Assembly: GCA_017415945.1 (NCBI GenBank)
Contig: JAFQDR010000121.1
Location: 1 to 21,417, forward strand
Direction of reading: 5' to 3'
DNA length: 21,417 nt
From: Oscillospiraceae bacterium
GTDB taxonomy: Bacteria > Bacillota_A > Clostridia > Oscillospirales > Oscillospiraceae
In this document: positions 1 to 7,012 of the stretch, piece by piece
How the letters are laid out: every line of letters starts with the position of its first letter
Numbering within the stretch: position 1 is the stretch's first letter
Notes under the pieces: model-generated
What the model was told of the DNA's origin: nothing
The model's input: only the letters and a program-made list of their open reading frames with translations
Databases searched by the model: none
Position numbers and translations under genes: made by a program

Positions 1-65
1 AGCTCGCTCGAAAATGCCACCTCCCCTTATCGAAGGTGAGGCTAACCTCTTTGTCGACAGTCTGA

Positions 66-90
66 GGCACTCCCAAAGGGAGTGCCTTGT
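66..90 (+). terminator. Intrinsic terminator of a gene left of the window
   Basis: A perfect 9-bp stem (GGCACTCCC with GGGAGTGCC) closes an AAA loop and is followed on the plus strand by the T-rich stretch TTGTTAGTT. The T tail is only on the plus side, so it most likely ends a plus-strand transcript entering from outside the window. It may also slow minus-strand transcripts from the sigma/anti-sigma pair, whose last codon lies just to its right. The 65 bases before it hold no recognisable gene. Confidence 0.7.
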
Positions 91-108
91 TAGTTATATG
101 GAGAAAGC

Positions 109-1014
109 CTATCCTCTGCTCATATCGATTTGGGTAGCCGGCGTACCGATATAGTCATAGTCGGGAACATAATACTCAATCAATTCATCGGAGACCTTAA
201 GTTCCATATTCTCCGCAATTTTCTCAAAAACCTCCAAACCCATCATACCGCATATTGTTACAAGTACATTATCCTCGGGGTCATACAGCAGCAGATAGTT
301 CACAGGCTCCTGCCACATATTTTCATACTCCACGGTCACCTCCACACGCCCCCAACCATTCCAATAATCCTGCTTCACAAGGGTCACATCCCCAATCGAA
401 TAGAGAACCTTATCATATTCGGGTGCAGGAACGGGGCTGACTGTGATTTGATATGCAATCAAGTCTCGGGAACTGTCGAATTCCTCCACAATCGCACCAT
501 CCTTAATAAATCCCAAATCGGCAAAGGCCTGTGAAAACATGGGAATCCAACCTTCATCGTCAATCCCAATCATGTCAGGCGGTTGTGTAGGCAACACTTC
601 CCCTTCATTTTCCGTCGGCAGCCAATTCAGCCGATAGTACACCACTTTGTCTTGTGCATTCACATCCTCGGGAATATTCAAATCAATGGCACAGGTGGCA
701 TCAACGATATCCACATATTGCTGTACATCATCCTCTGTGATATAGAAATATCCCAAATCCAAGGGTTCCTCCACCTCTCGGAAGGAAAAATATGTAACGC
801 AGCTTGCCACTGCAGTTCCGAACAAAAGTGTTGCTACCGCAGCAGCCACCAACAGCACACCGGGCTTTCGGTAGCGGCGTTTCCCTCGTTCTTCTCCCTT
901 AATTTTATTCATTGTCATCTCCTTAATGGTGTCGGCGGAGGTGTACGCCATGGTGTCCAAGGAAACGGATGCATCAAAATATTCATCCAATAGTTCATCG
1001 ATTCTGTATTCCAT
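109..1014 (-). CDS. Membrane-anchored putative anti-sigma factor partner of the ECF sigma gene
   Basis: A 301-residue protein with an acidic cytoplasmic N-terminus (about residues 1-40), a basic stop-transfer stretch (KRRYRK, about 45-50), one hydrophobic helix (about 51-72) and a roughly 225-residue C-terminal part that should lie outside the membrane. Its gene begins 12 bases after the sigma factor stop, with its own GGAGGGA ribosome site, so the two are almost certainly cotranscribed and translated in sequence. That order and topology are typical of single-pass anti-sigma factors that hold an ECF sigma at the membrane. I see no zinc-binding ZAS motif in the N-terminus. The outer domain is rich in aromatic and acidic residues and I do not recognise it; a DUF4179-like domain is possible. 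The anti-sigma role is inferred from topology and neighbourhood, not from a diagnostic motif. Confidence 0.7.
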   Translation of the reverse strand: MEYRIDELLDEYFDASVSLDTMAYTSADTIKEMTMNKIKGEERGKRRYRKPGVLLVAAAVATLLFGTAVASCVTYFSFREVEEPLDLGYFYITEDDVQQYVDIVDATCAIDLNIPEDVNAQDKVVYYRLNWLPTENEGEVLPTQPPDMIGIDDEGWIPMFSQAFADLGFIKDGAIVEEFDSSRDLIAYQITVSPVPAPEYDKVLYSIGDVTLVKQDYWNGWGRVEVTVEYENMWQEPVNYLLLYDPEDNVLVTICGMMGLEVFEKIAENMELKVSDELIEYYVPDYDYIGTPATQIDMSRG

Positions 1015-1026
1015 TGTGTTCCCTCC

Positions 1027-1563
1027 TTATTTTAATTCCTGCATCAGAGATGCTTTCAGCTTTTCCCGTCCTCGCGCCAGTCTGGATTTCACCGCCGAGG
1101 GGGTCATTTTCAGTGCGCCCGCAATCACGGAAACCGCCTGTCCGTAATAATAGTGCCGCAGGAAAATCTCCCTGTCGGGCTGCTCCATAGACAGCACAGC
1201 CCGCTGCACAAGCTCACGGCGGGTCTTTCGGGCCAATTCCCATTCGGGACCGTCCGTCTCCACAGACAAAACTGCCTCCTCCAGTTCCATGGTCATCCCC
1301 TGCTCCCGCAGCTTATTTTTCGCACGATTACGGGCAACAGCACCCAGATACGCCTTGGTCATATTGGGTTTTATCTTCTTTGCATTATTCCAAAGTGCGA
1401 AAAACACATCGGACACGGTTTCTTCCACATCCGCTTGGGTCATCCGTCCGCCGATGATATGATAAACAATGGTGCTGACATATGGGTTATATGTATCGAT
1501 CATCCATTCCAGAGCCTGCTGCGACCCTTTTTGCAGCTCTCGCAGCGCCTTTGCCTCCGTCAT
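1027..1563 (-). CDS. ECF-type RNA polymerase sigma factor (sigma-70 family)
   Basis: A 178-residue protein that redirects RNA polymerase to a small set of promoters. The region-2 helix block lies at about residues 20-85 (including DVEETVSDVFFALW and AYLGAVARNRAKN). The region-4 helix-turn-helix is at the end (AVSVIAGALKMTPSAVKSRL, then ARGREKLKA). The two domains are joined by a short linker with no region 1 or 3, as in ECF factors. I chose the internal ATG at 1563 rather than the one 18 bases upstream because a strong GGAGGTGA lies 4 bases before it. The putative anti-sigma gene follows immediately. The target regulon cannot be read from the window apart from a possible autoregulated promoter at 1609-1637. 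Confidence 0.93.
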   Translation of the reverse strand: MTEAKALRELQKGSQQALEWMIDTYNPYVSTIVYHIIGGRMTQADVEETVSDVFFALWNNAKKIKPNMTKAYLGAVARNRAKNKLREQGMTMELEEAVLSVETDGPEWELARKTRRELVQRAVLSMEQPDREIFLRHYYYGQAVSVIAGALKMTPSAVKSRLARGREKLKASLMQELK

Positions 1564-1608
1564 AGCGTCACCTCCGATCAACTTTCCTTCAGAAGGCCTT
1601 CACCAATA

Positions 1609-1637
1609 ATAACACAAAAAGACAGCAAACGGTTGCA
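1609..1637 (-). promoter_or_regulatory. Possible ECF-type promoter of the sigma/anti-sigma operon
   Basis: Read on the minus strand, TGCAAC (1637-1632) is followed after 17 bases by TGTTAT (1614-1609), about 46 bases upstream of the chosen start codon. A -35 with an AAC core is typical of ECF-recognised promoters, and ECF genes often control themselves. The match is short, the -10 is not diagnostic, and no good housekeeping promoter was seen here instead. Confidence 0.3.
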
Positions 1638-1663
1638 CACGCTTGTGTGATTTTTCCTCTGCC

Positions 1664-1692
1664 TTGTTTTTTCCTGCCGCAAATGGTATATT
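1664..1692 (+). promoter_or_regulatory. Sigma-A-type promoter of the asparaginase gene
   Basis: TTGTTT (1664-1669) and TATATT (1687-1692) are separated by 17 bases. They sit 30 bases upstream of the start codon, followed by the ribosome site AGGAGG at about 1709-1714. Spacing and position are ideal for vegetative transcription with a very short leader. Confidence 0.65.
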
Positions 1693-1721
1693 GATAAAAA
1701 CAATCGGCAGGAGGATCACCC

Positions 1722-2738
1722 ATGCTCGTCAAAAAAATCTGCATTATCTATACAGGGGGCACCATCGGTATGATGCACTCCCCCGACGGCTATGTGCCCA
1801 ACCCCGAATCCTTCCGCAGCAATTTAGAGTCCATCCGTGACCTGAACCACCCCGATGCCCCCATCTGGGACTTGGTGCAGTTCTCCCCTCTGCTGGACTC
1901 CTCGGACATTACCGTGCGGGAGTGGAACAAGATCGGTGCGGCCATTGCGGAGCGGTATGAGGATTACGACGGCTTTGTCATCCTCCACGGCACAGACACC
2001 ATGGGCTACTCCGCCTCCGCCGTGTCCTTTATGCTGGAAAACCTGTCCAAGCCCGTGATTTTCACAGGGGCCCAAATTCCCCTGTGCGAGCTGCGCTCCG
2101 ACGGCAAGGACAACATCATCAACTCCGTGCTCATTGCCGCATCGGGGGAAGTGCATGAAGTGTGCGTATACTTCAACGGTGTGCTGCTGCGGGGCAACCG
2201 CACCACCAAGCGCAGCTCCGACCAGCTGCTGGCCTTCGACTCTCCCAACTGTCCCCATTTGGCGGAAGCGGGCATTACCATCCAGTATAATCGCAGTGTG
2301 CTGCTGCCCGCCGCAGAGGGGAAGTTTGCCTTCCATCCCTTCAAGGAAGACGTTCCTGTGGGGGTCATTAAGGTGTTCCCCGGCATCCAGTTTGAGATCT
2401 TCGAGCATATTATGACCGACCGGCTCAAGGGCGTGGTGCTGGAGACCTTCGGTGCGGGCAATATTCCCTCCACGGGCAATTACCTGCTGCACATCATCGA
2501 AAAGGCGTACAAGTCGGGCACCATCATCACCGTCTGCTCCCAGTGCATGCAGGGCACAGTGACTCTGGGGCAGTACGCCACCAGCAAGGCCCTCCACGAT
2601 ATCGGCGCGGTCAACGGCAAGGACATGACCACGGAAGCCGCCCTCACCAAGCTGTATCACCTGTTCTCTCTGGACATCCCCAAGGAGGAAATCAAGCGCC
2701 GCATGAGCATGAGCCTGCGGGGAGAGCTGAACGAATAG
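1722..2738 (+). CDS. ansA: Type I (cytoplasmic) L-asparaginase
   Basis: A 338-residue asparaginase hydrolysing L-asparagine to aspartate and ammonia. The first catalytic signature TGGTIG is at residues 11-16 (Thr14), the second, HGTDTMGYSA, at 89-98 (Thr91, Asp92), and a lysine in GNRTTKRSSD falls at 163. These numbers agree with the E. coli cytoplasmic enzyme. There is no signal peptide, so it should act in the cytoplasm. Length is normal for the AnsA family. The start is fixed by an AGGAGG about 8 bases upstream and by the family N-terminus (KKICIIYTGGTIG). It is a single-gene unit with its own promoter, read away from the sigma operon. An asparagine synthetase gene catalysing the opposite reaction lies 2.8 kb downstream. 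Confidence 0.95.
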   Translation: MLVKKICIIYTGGTIGMMHSPDGYVPNPESFRSNLESIRDLNHPDAPIWDLVQFSPLLDSSDITVREWNKIGAAIAERYEDYDGFVILHGTDTMGYSASAVSFMLENLSKPVIFTGAQIPLCELRSDGKDNIINSVLIAASGEVHEVCVYFNGVLLRGNRTTKRSSDQLLAFDSPNCPHLAEAGITIQYNRSVLLPAAEGKFAFHPFKEDVPVGVIKVFPGIQFEIFEHIMTDRLKGVVLETFGAGNIPSTGNYLLHIIEKAYKSGTIITVCSQCMQGTVTLGQYATSKALHDIGAVNGKDMTTEAALTKLYHLFSLDIPKEEIKRRMSMSLRGELNE

Positions 2739-2816
2739 CTCGTACCTACATAATGCGTTTCGTTTGATTACTGCACGGTATCGTTTTTGCGGCAATGTTA
2801 AGCACATCCCCGCACC

Positions 2817-2840
2817 GTAGGGCGCGCGCTTGCTCGCGCC
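2817..2840 (+). repeat. 24-base palindromic hairpin unit, copy 1
   Basis: The unit is GTAG followed by a 6-bp stem (GGCGCG with CGCGCC) around the 8-base loop CGCTTGCT. Copies 2 and 3 keep the GTAG lead, stem length and loop length. Compared with copy 2 the loop is identical and the fifth stem pair is C-G instead of G-C, so pairing is preserved. Confidence 0.65.
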
Positions 2841-2879
2841 GCTTGTATCTTAACATTGGCAGTCCATTCGATGCGGAAC

Positions 2880-2903
2880 GGCGGGAGCAAGCGCCCGCCC
2901 TAC
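2880..2903 (-). repeat. 24-base palindromic hairpin unit, copy 2 (inverted)
   Basis: Read on the minus strand this is GTAG, stem GGCGGG with CCCGCC, loop CGCTTGCT. It is inverted relative to copy 1, 39 bases away, and differs from it by a single compensated base pair. Confidence 0.65.
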
Positions 2904-2927
2904 ATTTATTTCTTCCGCAATTCCAAC

Positions 2928-2962
2928 AAAAAAGCTCCGATTCGGATGAATCGGAGCTGTTT
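2928..2962. terminator. Bidirectional terminator between ansA and the threonine aldolase gene
   Basis: An 11-bp perfect stem (AGCTCCGATTC at 2933-2943 with its complement at 2948-2958) closes the loop GGAT. On the minus strand it is followed by six T residues, an excellent terminator for the threonine aldolase gene that ends just to the right. On the plus strand the tail GTTTCTTATTTC is weaker but may stop asparaginase transcripts. Confidence 0.85.
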
Positions 2963-2973
2963 CTTATTTCATT

Positions 2974-4008
2974 TTACATTTCCTTGATGGCCTGCAGCAG
3001 GGCATCCATGTTTTCCTGCTTGGTTGCCCAGCTTGTGCAGAAGCGGACGATGTGGTGTCCCTCGTCGTATCTGCCCCAATATTCATATGCAAACTTCCCG
3101 TCGAAGTGCCGCATCTGCGCCTCGGAGAGAATGGGGAACTGCTGGTTAGTCATGGAGGTGCCAAACATTTCCACACCCTTGGCTTCAAACGCCTTTCGAA
3201 TTTCCAAAGCATAGTCCACAGCCTGCTTGCAAATATCAAAATACAAACCGTCTTCCATGAGGGTCAGGAACTGTACCCCCAGCAGTCTGCCCTTCGCCAG
3301 CATACCGCCGTGGCGCTTGATGGAATAGCGGAAGTCCTTCTTCAGCTTGTCATTGGTAATGACCACAGCCTCCCCGAACAGTGCGCCGCACTTGGTACCG
3401 CCGATGTAGAACACATCGCACAGGCTCGCCAGTTCTTCAATGGTCAGGTCGCAGGCGGGGCTCATAAGACCGTAGCCCAGACGGGCCCCGTCAATGAACA
3501 GTGGCAGATCCCACTGCCTGCAGGCAGCATAAATTTCCGTCAGCTGCTGCTTGGTGTACAAGGTACCGCTTTCCGTGGGGAAGGAAATATACACCATACC
3601 GGGCTGTACGATGTGCTCATGGGCACCGTCGTTATAATGATTGGTGCAGTAGTCATGGATCTGCTGTGCGGAGATGGTGCCGTTGGTATTGGGCATGGTC
3701 AGCACCTTATGTCCCGTGGCCTCGATGGCCCCCGTTTCATGGACGGCGATGTGACCCGTATCCGCACACAGAGCCCCCTGCCAGGGGCGCAGAATGTGGG
3801 AGATCACGGTGGTATTGGCCTGAGTGCCCCCTACCAGAAAATGCACATCCGCCTCGGGGGTGCCGCAGACGGTGCGAATGGCAGCACGAGCGGCATCACA
3901 AATGCTGTCCTCGCTGTAGCCGGGGGTCTGCATGAAATTGGTCTCGGTCAGCTTCTCTAAAATTTTGGGATGGCAGCCTTCCGCATAGTCACACTGGAAA
4001 TAAATCAT
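2974..4008 (-). CDS. ltaE: Threonine-aldolase-like PLP enzyme (beta-eliminating lyase family)
   Basis: A 344-residue fold-type I PLP enzyme of the low-specificity threonine aldolase family, which cleaves threonine or allo-threonine to glycine and acetaldehyde. The cofactor lysine is K206 in YIGGTKCGALFGEA. The aspartate contacting the pyridine ring is D173 in FIDGARLGYG. His86/His90 in DTGHIAVHETGA fit the ring-stacking and substrate histidines, and R323 (HIVRFC) fits the carboxylate-binding arginine. An AAAGAGG site lies about 8 bases before the start. It lies downstream of the M20 amidohydrolase on the same strand but 302 bases away, so it may have its own promoter. The family also contains enzymes acting on other beta-hydroxy amino acids, so the exact substrate is inferred and the symbol is provisional. 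Confidence 0.88.
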   Translation of the reverse strand: MIYFQCDYAEGCHPKILEKLTETNFMQTPGYSEDSICDAARAAIRTVCGTPEADVHFLVGGTQANTTVISHILRPWQGALCADTGHIAVHETGAIEATGHKVLTMPNTNGTISAQQIHDYCTNHYNDGAHEHIVQPGMVYISFPTESGTLYTKQQLTEIYAACRQWDLPLFIDGARLGYGLMSPACDLTIEELASLCDVFYIGGTKCGALFGEAVVITNDKLKKDFRYSIKRHGGMLAKGRLLGVQFLTLMEDGLYFDICKQAVDYALEIRKAFEAKGVEMFGTSMTNQQFPILSEAQMRHFDGKFAYEYWGRYDEGHHIVRFCTSWATKQENMDALLQAIKEM

Positions 4009-4310
4009 ATCATTAACCTCTTTTGATTGGATTCAATTTAAAATATGTAGACAGGGTACTCCATTCCATGTGCTTTGTCAACTGTTCCGAATTGTCAAAA
4101 ACAGCTTCTCAGAATTTCGTCCGTATGGACGAAACGAAATTATGTTCTATTTTTCGCGCCGGCATGTACGAAGCGAAAAATACCTCTCGGCTTTTGAGTG
4201 TGGAATTTGGCCGCCAACAGCGGTCAAATTATGCGCGTAAAAAGCCGCTGTACCCATCGCCTCAGCGGGGGTATCTCTGGCAAAAAGCCCGATAGGGATT
4301 TTTGCCAAGC
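4009..4310. repeat. Hairpin-rich spacer, probably a degenerate repeat element
   Basis: About 300 bases between two minus-strand genes without a credible gene. It holds three clear dyads: a 20-base palindrome with arms TTTCGTCC and GGACGAAA (4115-4134), a 9-bp stem ATTTTTCGC with GCGAAAAAT (4149-4181), and AATTTGGCCGC with GCGGTCAAATT (one G-T pair, about 4204-4230). The heptamer TTGTCAA occurs twice (4075-4081 and 4092-4098). Short open frames here look accidental. The pattern resembles intergenic repeats of Clostridia, but I cannot name a family. Confidence 0.5.
4053..4081 (-). promoter_or_regulatory. Weak candidate promoter of the threonine aldolase gene
   Basis: On the minus strand a consensus TTGACA (4081-4076) is followed after 17 bases by TACCCT (4058-4053), a poor -10 box. 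A second TTGACA lies 17 bases further upstream (4098-4093). The -35 is convincing, the -10 is not. Confidence 0.35.
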
Positions 4311-5372
4311 TTAGCTGTTCATGAGCTTCCAAAATATATCTATGGTGGGCTGCAGCAGGGCATCGGGGTACTCGTAGTCCTCCGTGTGCAGAGGCGGATA
4401 GTCCTCCCCCGCTCCAATGCCGAAAAAGGCACCGCTGCATACCTTCAAATAGTGTCCGAAGTCCTCGCTCCAGCGCATAGGCTCCTCGAGCACCGCACCA
4501 TCACACAAGGTAAGCACCTTTCTTGCACATTCCGCATGATTCTCCGTTGCGGGAAATACGTCCTGCACCTCATAGGCAAAAGCAAGACCATACTCCTCTG
4601 CCAGCTGCTCCGACAGCATCAGCACGTCGTCGAACAGCTTGTTCAAATCCACATCATGCTCCCCGCGGAGGGTCAGCCACACCTCGGCCCGCTCCGCCGC
4701 GGCACCGAAGGCCTTTTCTCCCATTTCCGCTCCGATGACCGTACACAGGGTCATGCCCGTGTATCGGCTCGGCTCGGACAGTTCGGGTACCGCGCACAGC
4801 AGCCGTCCCACCGCCAAAGCGGGAGACACCCCGTTTTCGGGGTAGGCCGCATGGGTGGGCTTGCCTGTAAAGCGCAGCGTCACCCCACGGGAGGCACAGG
4901 CGAAGGTGCCTTCTCTTGTGACCACCTGTCCCAATGGCCAGCCGGGAAGATTATGGGCACCGTAAATTTCCTTTACGTCTTCCTTATTAAATAATACACA
5001 GCAGGGAGCGGCACCGTCCCCCGTTTCCTCGGCGGGCTGGAATAGGAAGAACACATTCCGTCCCAATGTCTGCCCCTCCGCCATCAGCGCCCCGCCGCAC
5101 AAGGCAGCAGCATGACCGTCATGTCCGCACATATGAGCGGCGGTGCCGTCGGGCTTGGCCAGTGCGTCATAGTCCGCCCGAAGGGCAATGGCGGGCTTCA
5201 CGGGATCGGGCTCCCGATGAGCGGCATAAATGCCCTGACCGCAGGGATGCAGCTCCATGGTGGTGTGGGTGCGGAGAAACTCCATAAGCAGAGCCTTGGT
5301 GTTCACTTCCATATTGGAAAGCTCCGCACAGCGGTGGAGCTCATGTCGTAAATGGGTGATAGTATGCAGCAT
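4311..5372 (-). CDS. M20-family amidohydrolase (N-acyl amino acid / IAA-amide hydrolase type)
   Basis: A 353-residue zinc-type amidohydrolase of the M20D branch (hippurate, N-acetyl amino acid and indole-acetyl amino acid hydrolases). Metal ligands are visible in family order: HMCGHDGH at 80-87 (Cys82, His84), PAEE at 113-116, His140 in GAHNLPGWPLG and His329 in PPLHTEDY. The dimerisation or lid domain falls at about 155-270. I used the internal ATG at 5372 because AAGGGGGTAG precedes it and because the longer upstream frame would run through the divergent asnA promoter and into its start. The length is slightly short for M20D (usually 370-400), mainly through a short N-terminus. Substrate unknown. 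A biosynthetic N-acetyl-diaminopimelate deacetylase is less likely, because no dapD/dapH-like gene is beside it. Confidence 0.88.
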   Translation of the reverse strand: MLHTITHLRHELHRCAELSNMEVNTKALLMEFLRTHTTMELHPCGQGIYAAHREPDPVKPAIALRADYDALAKPDGTAAHMCGHDGHAAALCGGALMAEGQTLGRNVFFLFQPAEETGDGAAPCCVLFNKEDVKEIYGAHNLPGWPLGQVVTREGTFACASRGVTLRFTGKPTHAAYPENGVSPALAVGRLLCAVPELSEPSRYTGMTLCTVIGAEMGEKAFGAAAERAEVWLTLRGEHDVDLNKLFDDVLMLSEQLAEEYGLAFAYEVQDVFPATENHAECARKVLTLCDGAVLEEPMRWSEDFGHYLKVCSGAFFGIGAGEDYPPLHTEDYEYPDALLQPTIDIFWKLMNS

Positions 5373-5402
5373 AGGGCTACCCCCTTGGAAGGATTTTCCA
5401 TC

Positions 5403-5431
5403 ATTATAGTCCTTTGTTTTGCGGGATGCAA
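5403..5431 (-). promoter_or_regulatory. Promoter of the M20 amidohydrolase gene
   Basis: On the minus strand TTGCAT (5431-5426), a 17-base spacer and a perfect TATAAT (5408-5403) lie about 30 bases upstream of the start codon. This supports the shorter gene model. It is back to back with the asnA promoter, with only 20 bases between the two -35 boxes. Confidence 0.8.
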
Positions 5432-5451
5432 TTATTTTGTGTTTCTCATGC

Positions 5452-5480
5452 TTGCAATTTTCCACAGTACGCATTATACT
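5452..5480 (+). promoter_or_regulatory. Promoter of asnA
   Basis: TTGCAA (5452-5457), a 17-base spacer and TATACT (5475-5480) lie 28 bases upstream of the asnA start, giving a leader of about 22 bases. Its -35 box is almost identical to that of the divergent amidohydrolase promoter, so a regulator bound between them could affect both. Confidence 0.8.
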
Positions 5481-5508
5481 ATTGTCCATTGAATGTGAGG
5501 TAATTTCT

Positions 5509-6528
5509 ATGGAACAGTACATCATCCCCGAGGGCTACAAGGCTCCCCTTTCTACATATGACCAGCAGCGGGCCATTGAGTTTATCAAGTCCGAATTTCA
5601 GCGGAACCTCCGCATCCAGCTGCACATCAAGCGAGTGTCCGCTCCCCTGTTCGTCACCACTTCTTCCGGTCTCAACGACAACCTGAACGGCCATGAAACT
5701 CCCGTCAACTTTGTCGTTCCCGAGCTGGGAGAGCGCATGGAGATCGTGCACTCTCTGGCAAAGTGGAAGCGTCTGGCACTGAAGCGCTATGACTTTTACC
5801 CGGGCAACGGTCTGTACTGCGACATGAACGCCATCCGCCCCGAGGAAACTCTGGACAACCTGCACTCCGTGTACGTGGACCAGTGGGACTGGGAAAAGTC
5901 CATCACCCGTGAGGAGCGCAATGTGGAAACTTTGAAGAACACCGTCCGCCGCATCGTCACCGCCATCTGCAACACACTGGACGCACTGAAGGCGGAGTTT
6001 CCCTCCATCACCACGGAGCTGTGCCGTGATGTGACCTTCGTGACCTCTCAGGAGCTGGAGGATCGCTACGGGCATCTGAATCTCACAGGCTCGGAAAAGG
6101 AAACCATGTTTATGAAGGACACAGGGGCAAAGACTGTGTTCCTCATGCAGATCGGCGGCAAGCTCTCCAACGGCAAGCCCCACGACGGCCGTGCTCCCGA
6201 CTATGACGACTGGGCACTGAACGGCGACATCCTGTTCTGGAATGACATTCTGGGCAGAACCTTTGAGATCAGCTCCATGGGCATCCGTGTGGACGCGGAA
6301 TCCATGGACAGACAGCTGCGCTTGGCGGGCTGCGACGACCGCCGCAAGCTGCCCTTCCACAAGATGGTTCTCAACGATGAGCTGCCCCTGACCATGGGCG
6401 GCGGCATCGGTCAGAGCCGACTGTGTATGCTGCTGATCGGTAACGCCCACATCGGCGAGGTACAGGCCAGCATCTGGAGCGACGAGACCTACAAGGCATT
6501 TGCCGAAGCAGGTGTCACACTGCTGTAA
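5509..6528 (+). CDS. asnA: Ammonia-dependent asparagine synthetase (aspartate-ammonia ligase)
   Basis: A 339-residue AsnA that makes asparagine from aspartate, ammonia and ATP through an aspartyl-adenylate. It is related to class II aminoacyl-tRNA synthetases. Family landmarks run throughout: a start of the form YIIPEGYKAPLSTYDQQRAI, then VSAPLF near residue 45, LNDNLNGHETPV near 55-66, ALKRYDFYPGNGLYCDMNAI near 94-113, VDQWDWEK near 124 and GGGIGQSRLCMLL near 300, part of the ATP site. Length matches the E. coli enzyme (330 residues). The start at 5509 follows a GAGG and a strong promoter; an upstream in-frame ATG at 5419 would precede that promoter. Single-gene unit ended by the hairpin at 6542. 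Confidence 0.97.
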   Translation: MEQYIIPEGYKAPLSTYDQQRAIEFIKSEFQRNLRIQLHIKRVSAPLFVTTSSGLNDNLNGHETPVNFVVPELGERMEIVHSLAKWKRLALKRYDFYPGNGLYCDMNAIRPEETLDNLHSVYVDQWDWEKSITREERNVETLKNTVRRIVTAICNTLDALKAEFPSITTELCRDVTFVTSQELEDRYGHLNLTGSEKETMFMKDTGAKTVFLMQIGGKLSNGKPHDGRAPDYDDWALNGDILFWNDILGRTFEISSMGIRVDAESMDRQLRLAGCDDRRKLPFHKMVLNDELPLTMGGGIGQSRLCMLLIGNAHIGEVQASIWSDETYKAFAEAGVTLL

Positions 6529-6541
6529 AAAAACGACCCCC

Positions 6542-6574
6542 ATCCCTCTGTCACACACGGCAGAGGGATTTTTG
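6542..6574 (+). terminator. Terminator of asnA
   Basis: A 9-bp stem (ATCCCTCTG at 6542-6550 with CAGAGGGAT at 6561-6569) with a 10-base loop is followed by a run of T, 13 bases after the asnA stop. Confidence 0.85.
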
Positions 6575-7012
6575 CTGCCTCCTACCGATTCACCCGCCAC
6601 GCCGGACCCGCAAGCGGCGGCAGTAAACAGCCGCCCTACGGATGCGGTGGTGTTCGGCAGACAAGGGGCATATCTCCTCCTATCTTCACATACAATGTTC
6701 AGGCTGTCTTGTGTCCATTCCCCGCGCACATTTTATTTGTCAATGTTTCACAAAAGCGTTAATTTTTTATCAACCCATTTTACAAACCGCTCATCCCCTT
6801 GCGCAATAAGCACAATGTTTTGTGATAATTTTGTCTATTTTACGACGATTTTTGACGAAAAAACCGCATTTTTCCCCTTTATTTTTTCCAAAATCTGTGA
6901 TATCTTATGTTATGCTGAAAAGCATGAAAATGTAATTCAACCCGAAGCAAACGCTTCGAGATATGTACCGATTGGGGGCCGTCCCCGTCGGATCAAATAG
7001 GAGGTACCATTT
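6575..7012. other. Long leader and spacer upstream of pckA
   Basis: About 440 bases with no credible gene. Its left part carries copy 3 of the 24-base hairpin unit (6616-6639). The middle is very AT-rich and contains the dyad CACAA-TGTT-TTGTG (6811-6824). Near pckA are a 6-bp hairpin CGAAGC-AAAC-GCTTCG (6943-6958) and a second imperfect stem, CCGA and GGGG pairing with CCCC and TCGG (6968-6991), that ends about 8 bases before the ribosome site. The pckA promoter is not clear. The best guess is an extended -10, TGTTATGCT (6908-6916), with a poor -35. The 5' leader hairpins could influence translation. Confidence 0.45.
6616..6639 (-). repeat. 24-base palindromic hairpin unit, copy 3
   Basis: Read on the minus strand: GTAG, stem GGCGGC with GCCGCC, 8-base loop TGTTTACT. 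Stem and loop lengths and the GTAG lead equal those of copies 1 and 2, while the sixth stem pair is C-G instead of G-C and the loop sequence differs. The bases before GTAG (GCATCC) also resemble copy 1 (GCACC). Confidence 0.55.

Larger units (their letters stand above)
2739..2932. other. Spacer between asparaginase and threonine aldolase, with two hairpin units
   Basis: This short stretch between convergent genes holds no ORF that looks like a gene. It contains two oppositely oriented copies of a 24-base hairpin unit (2817-2840 and 2880-2903, described separately). It also has the 16-mer CGGTATCGTTTTTGCG at 2776-2791, which recurs exactly at 14535-14550. The pair of inverted units could fold into one long imperfect stem. 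Confidence 0.6.

Noticed and set aside
1824..2807. 327-codon open frame on the minus strand
   Set aside because: It lies antisense to the complete asparaginase gene, its protein is low-complexity with many His/Gly, and it has no ribosome site; it is a by-product of GC-rich codons.
4147..4440. 97-codon frame in the spacer before the threonine aldolase gene
   Set aside because: It overlaps the end of the amidohydrolase gene in another frame and runs through hairpin repeats; probably a repeat-derived accidental frame.
6737..6765. Possible pckA promoter TTGTCA-17-TAATTT and a Rex-like site near 6738-6754
   Set aside because: The -10 matches poorly, and the TTGTCA/TCACAA halves are 5 rather than 6 bases apart, so neither a promoter nor a Rex operator can be claimed.
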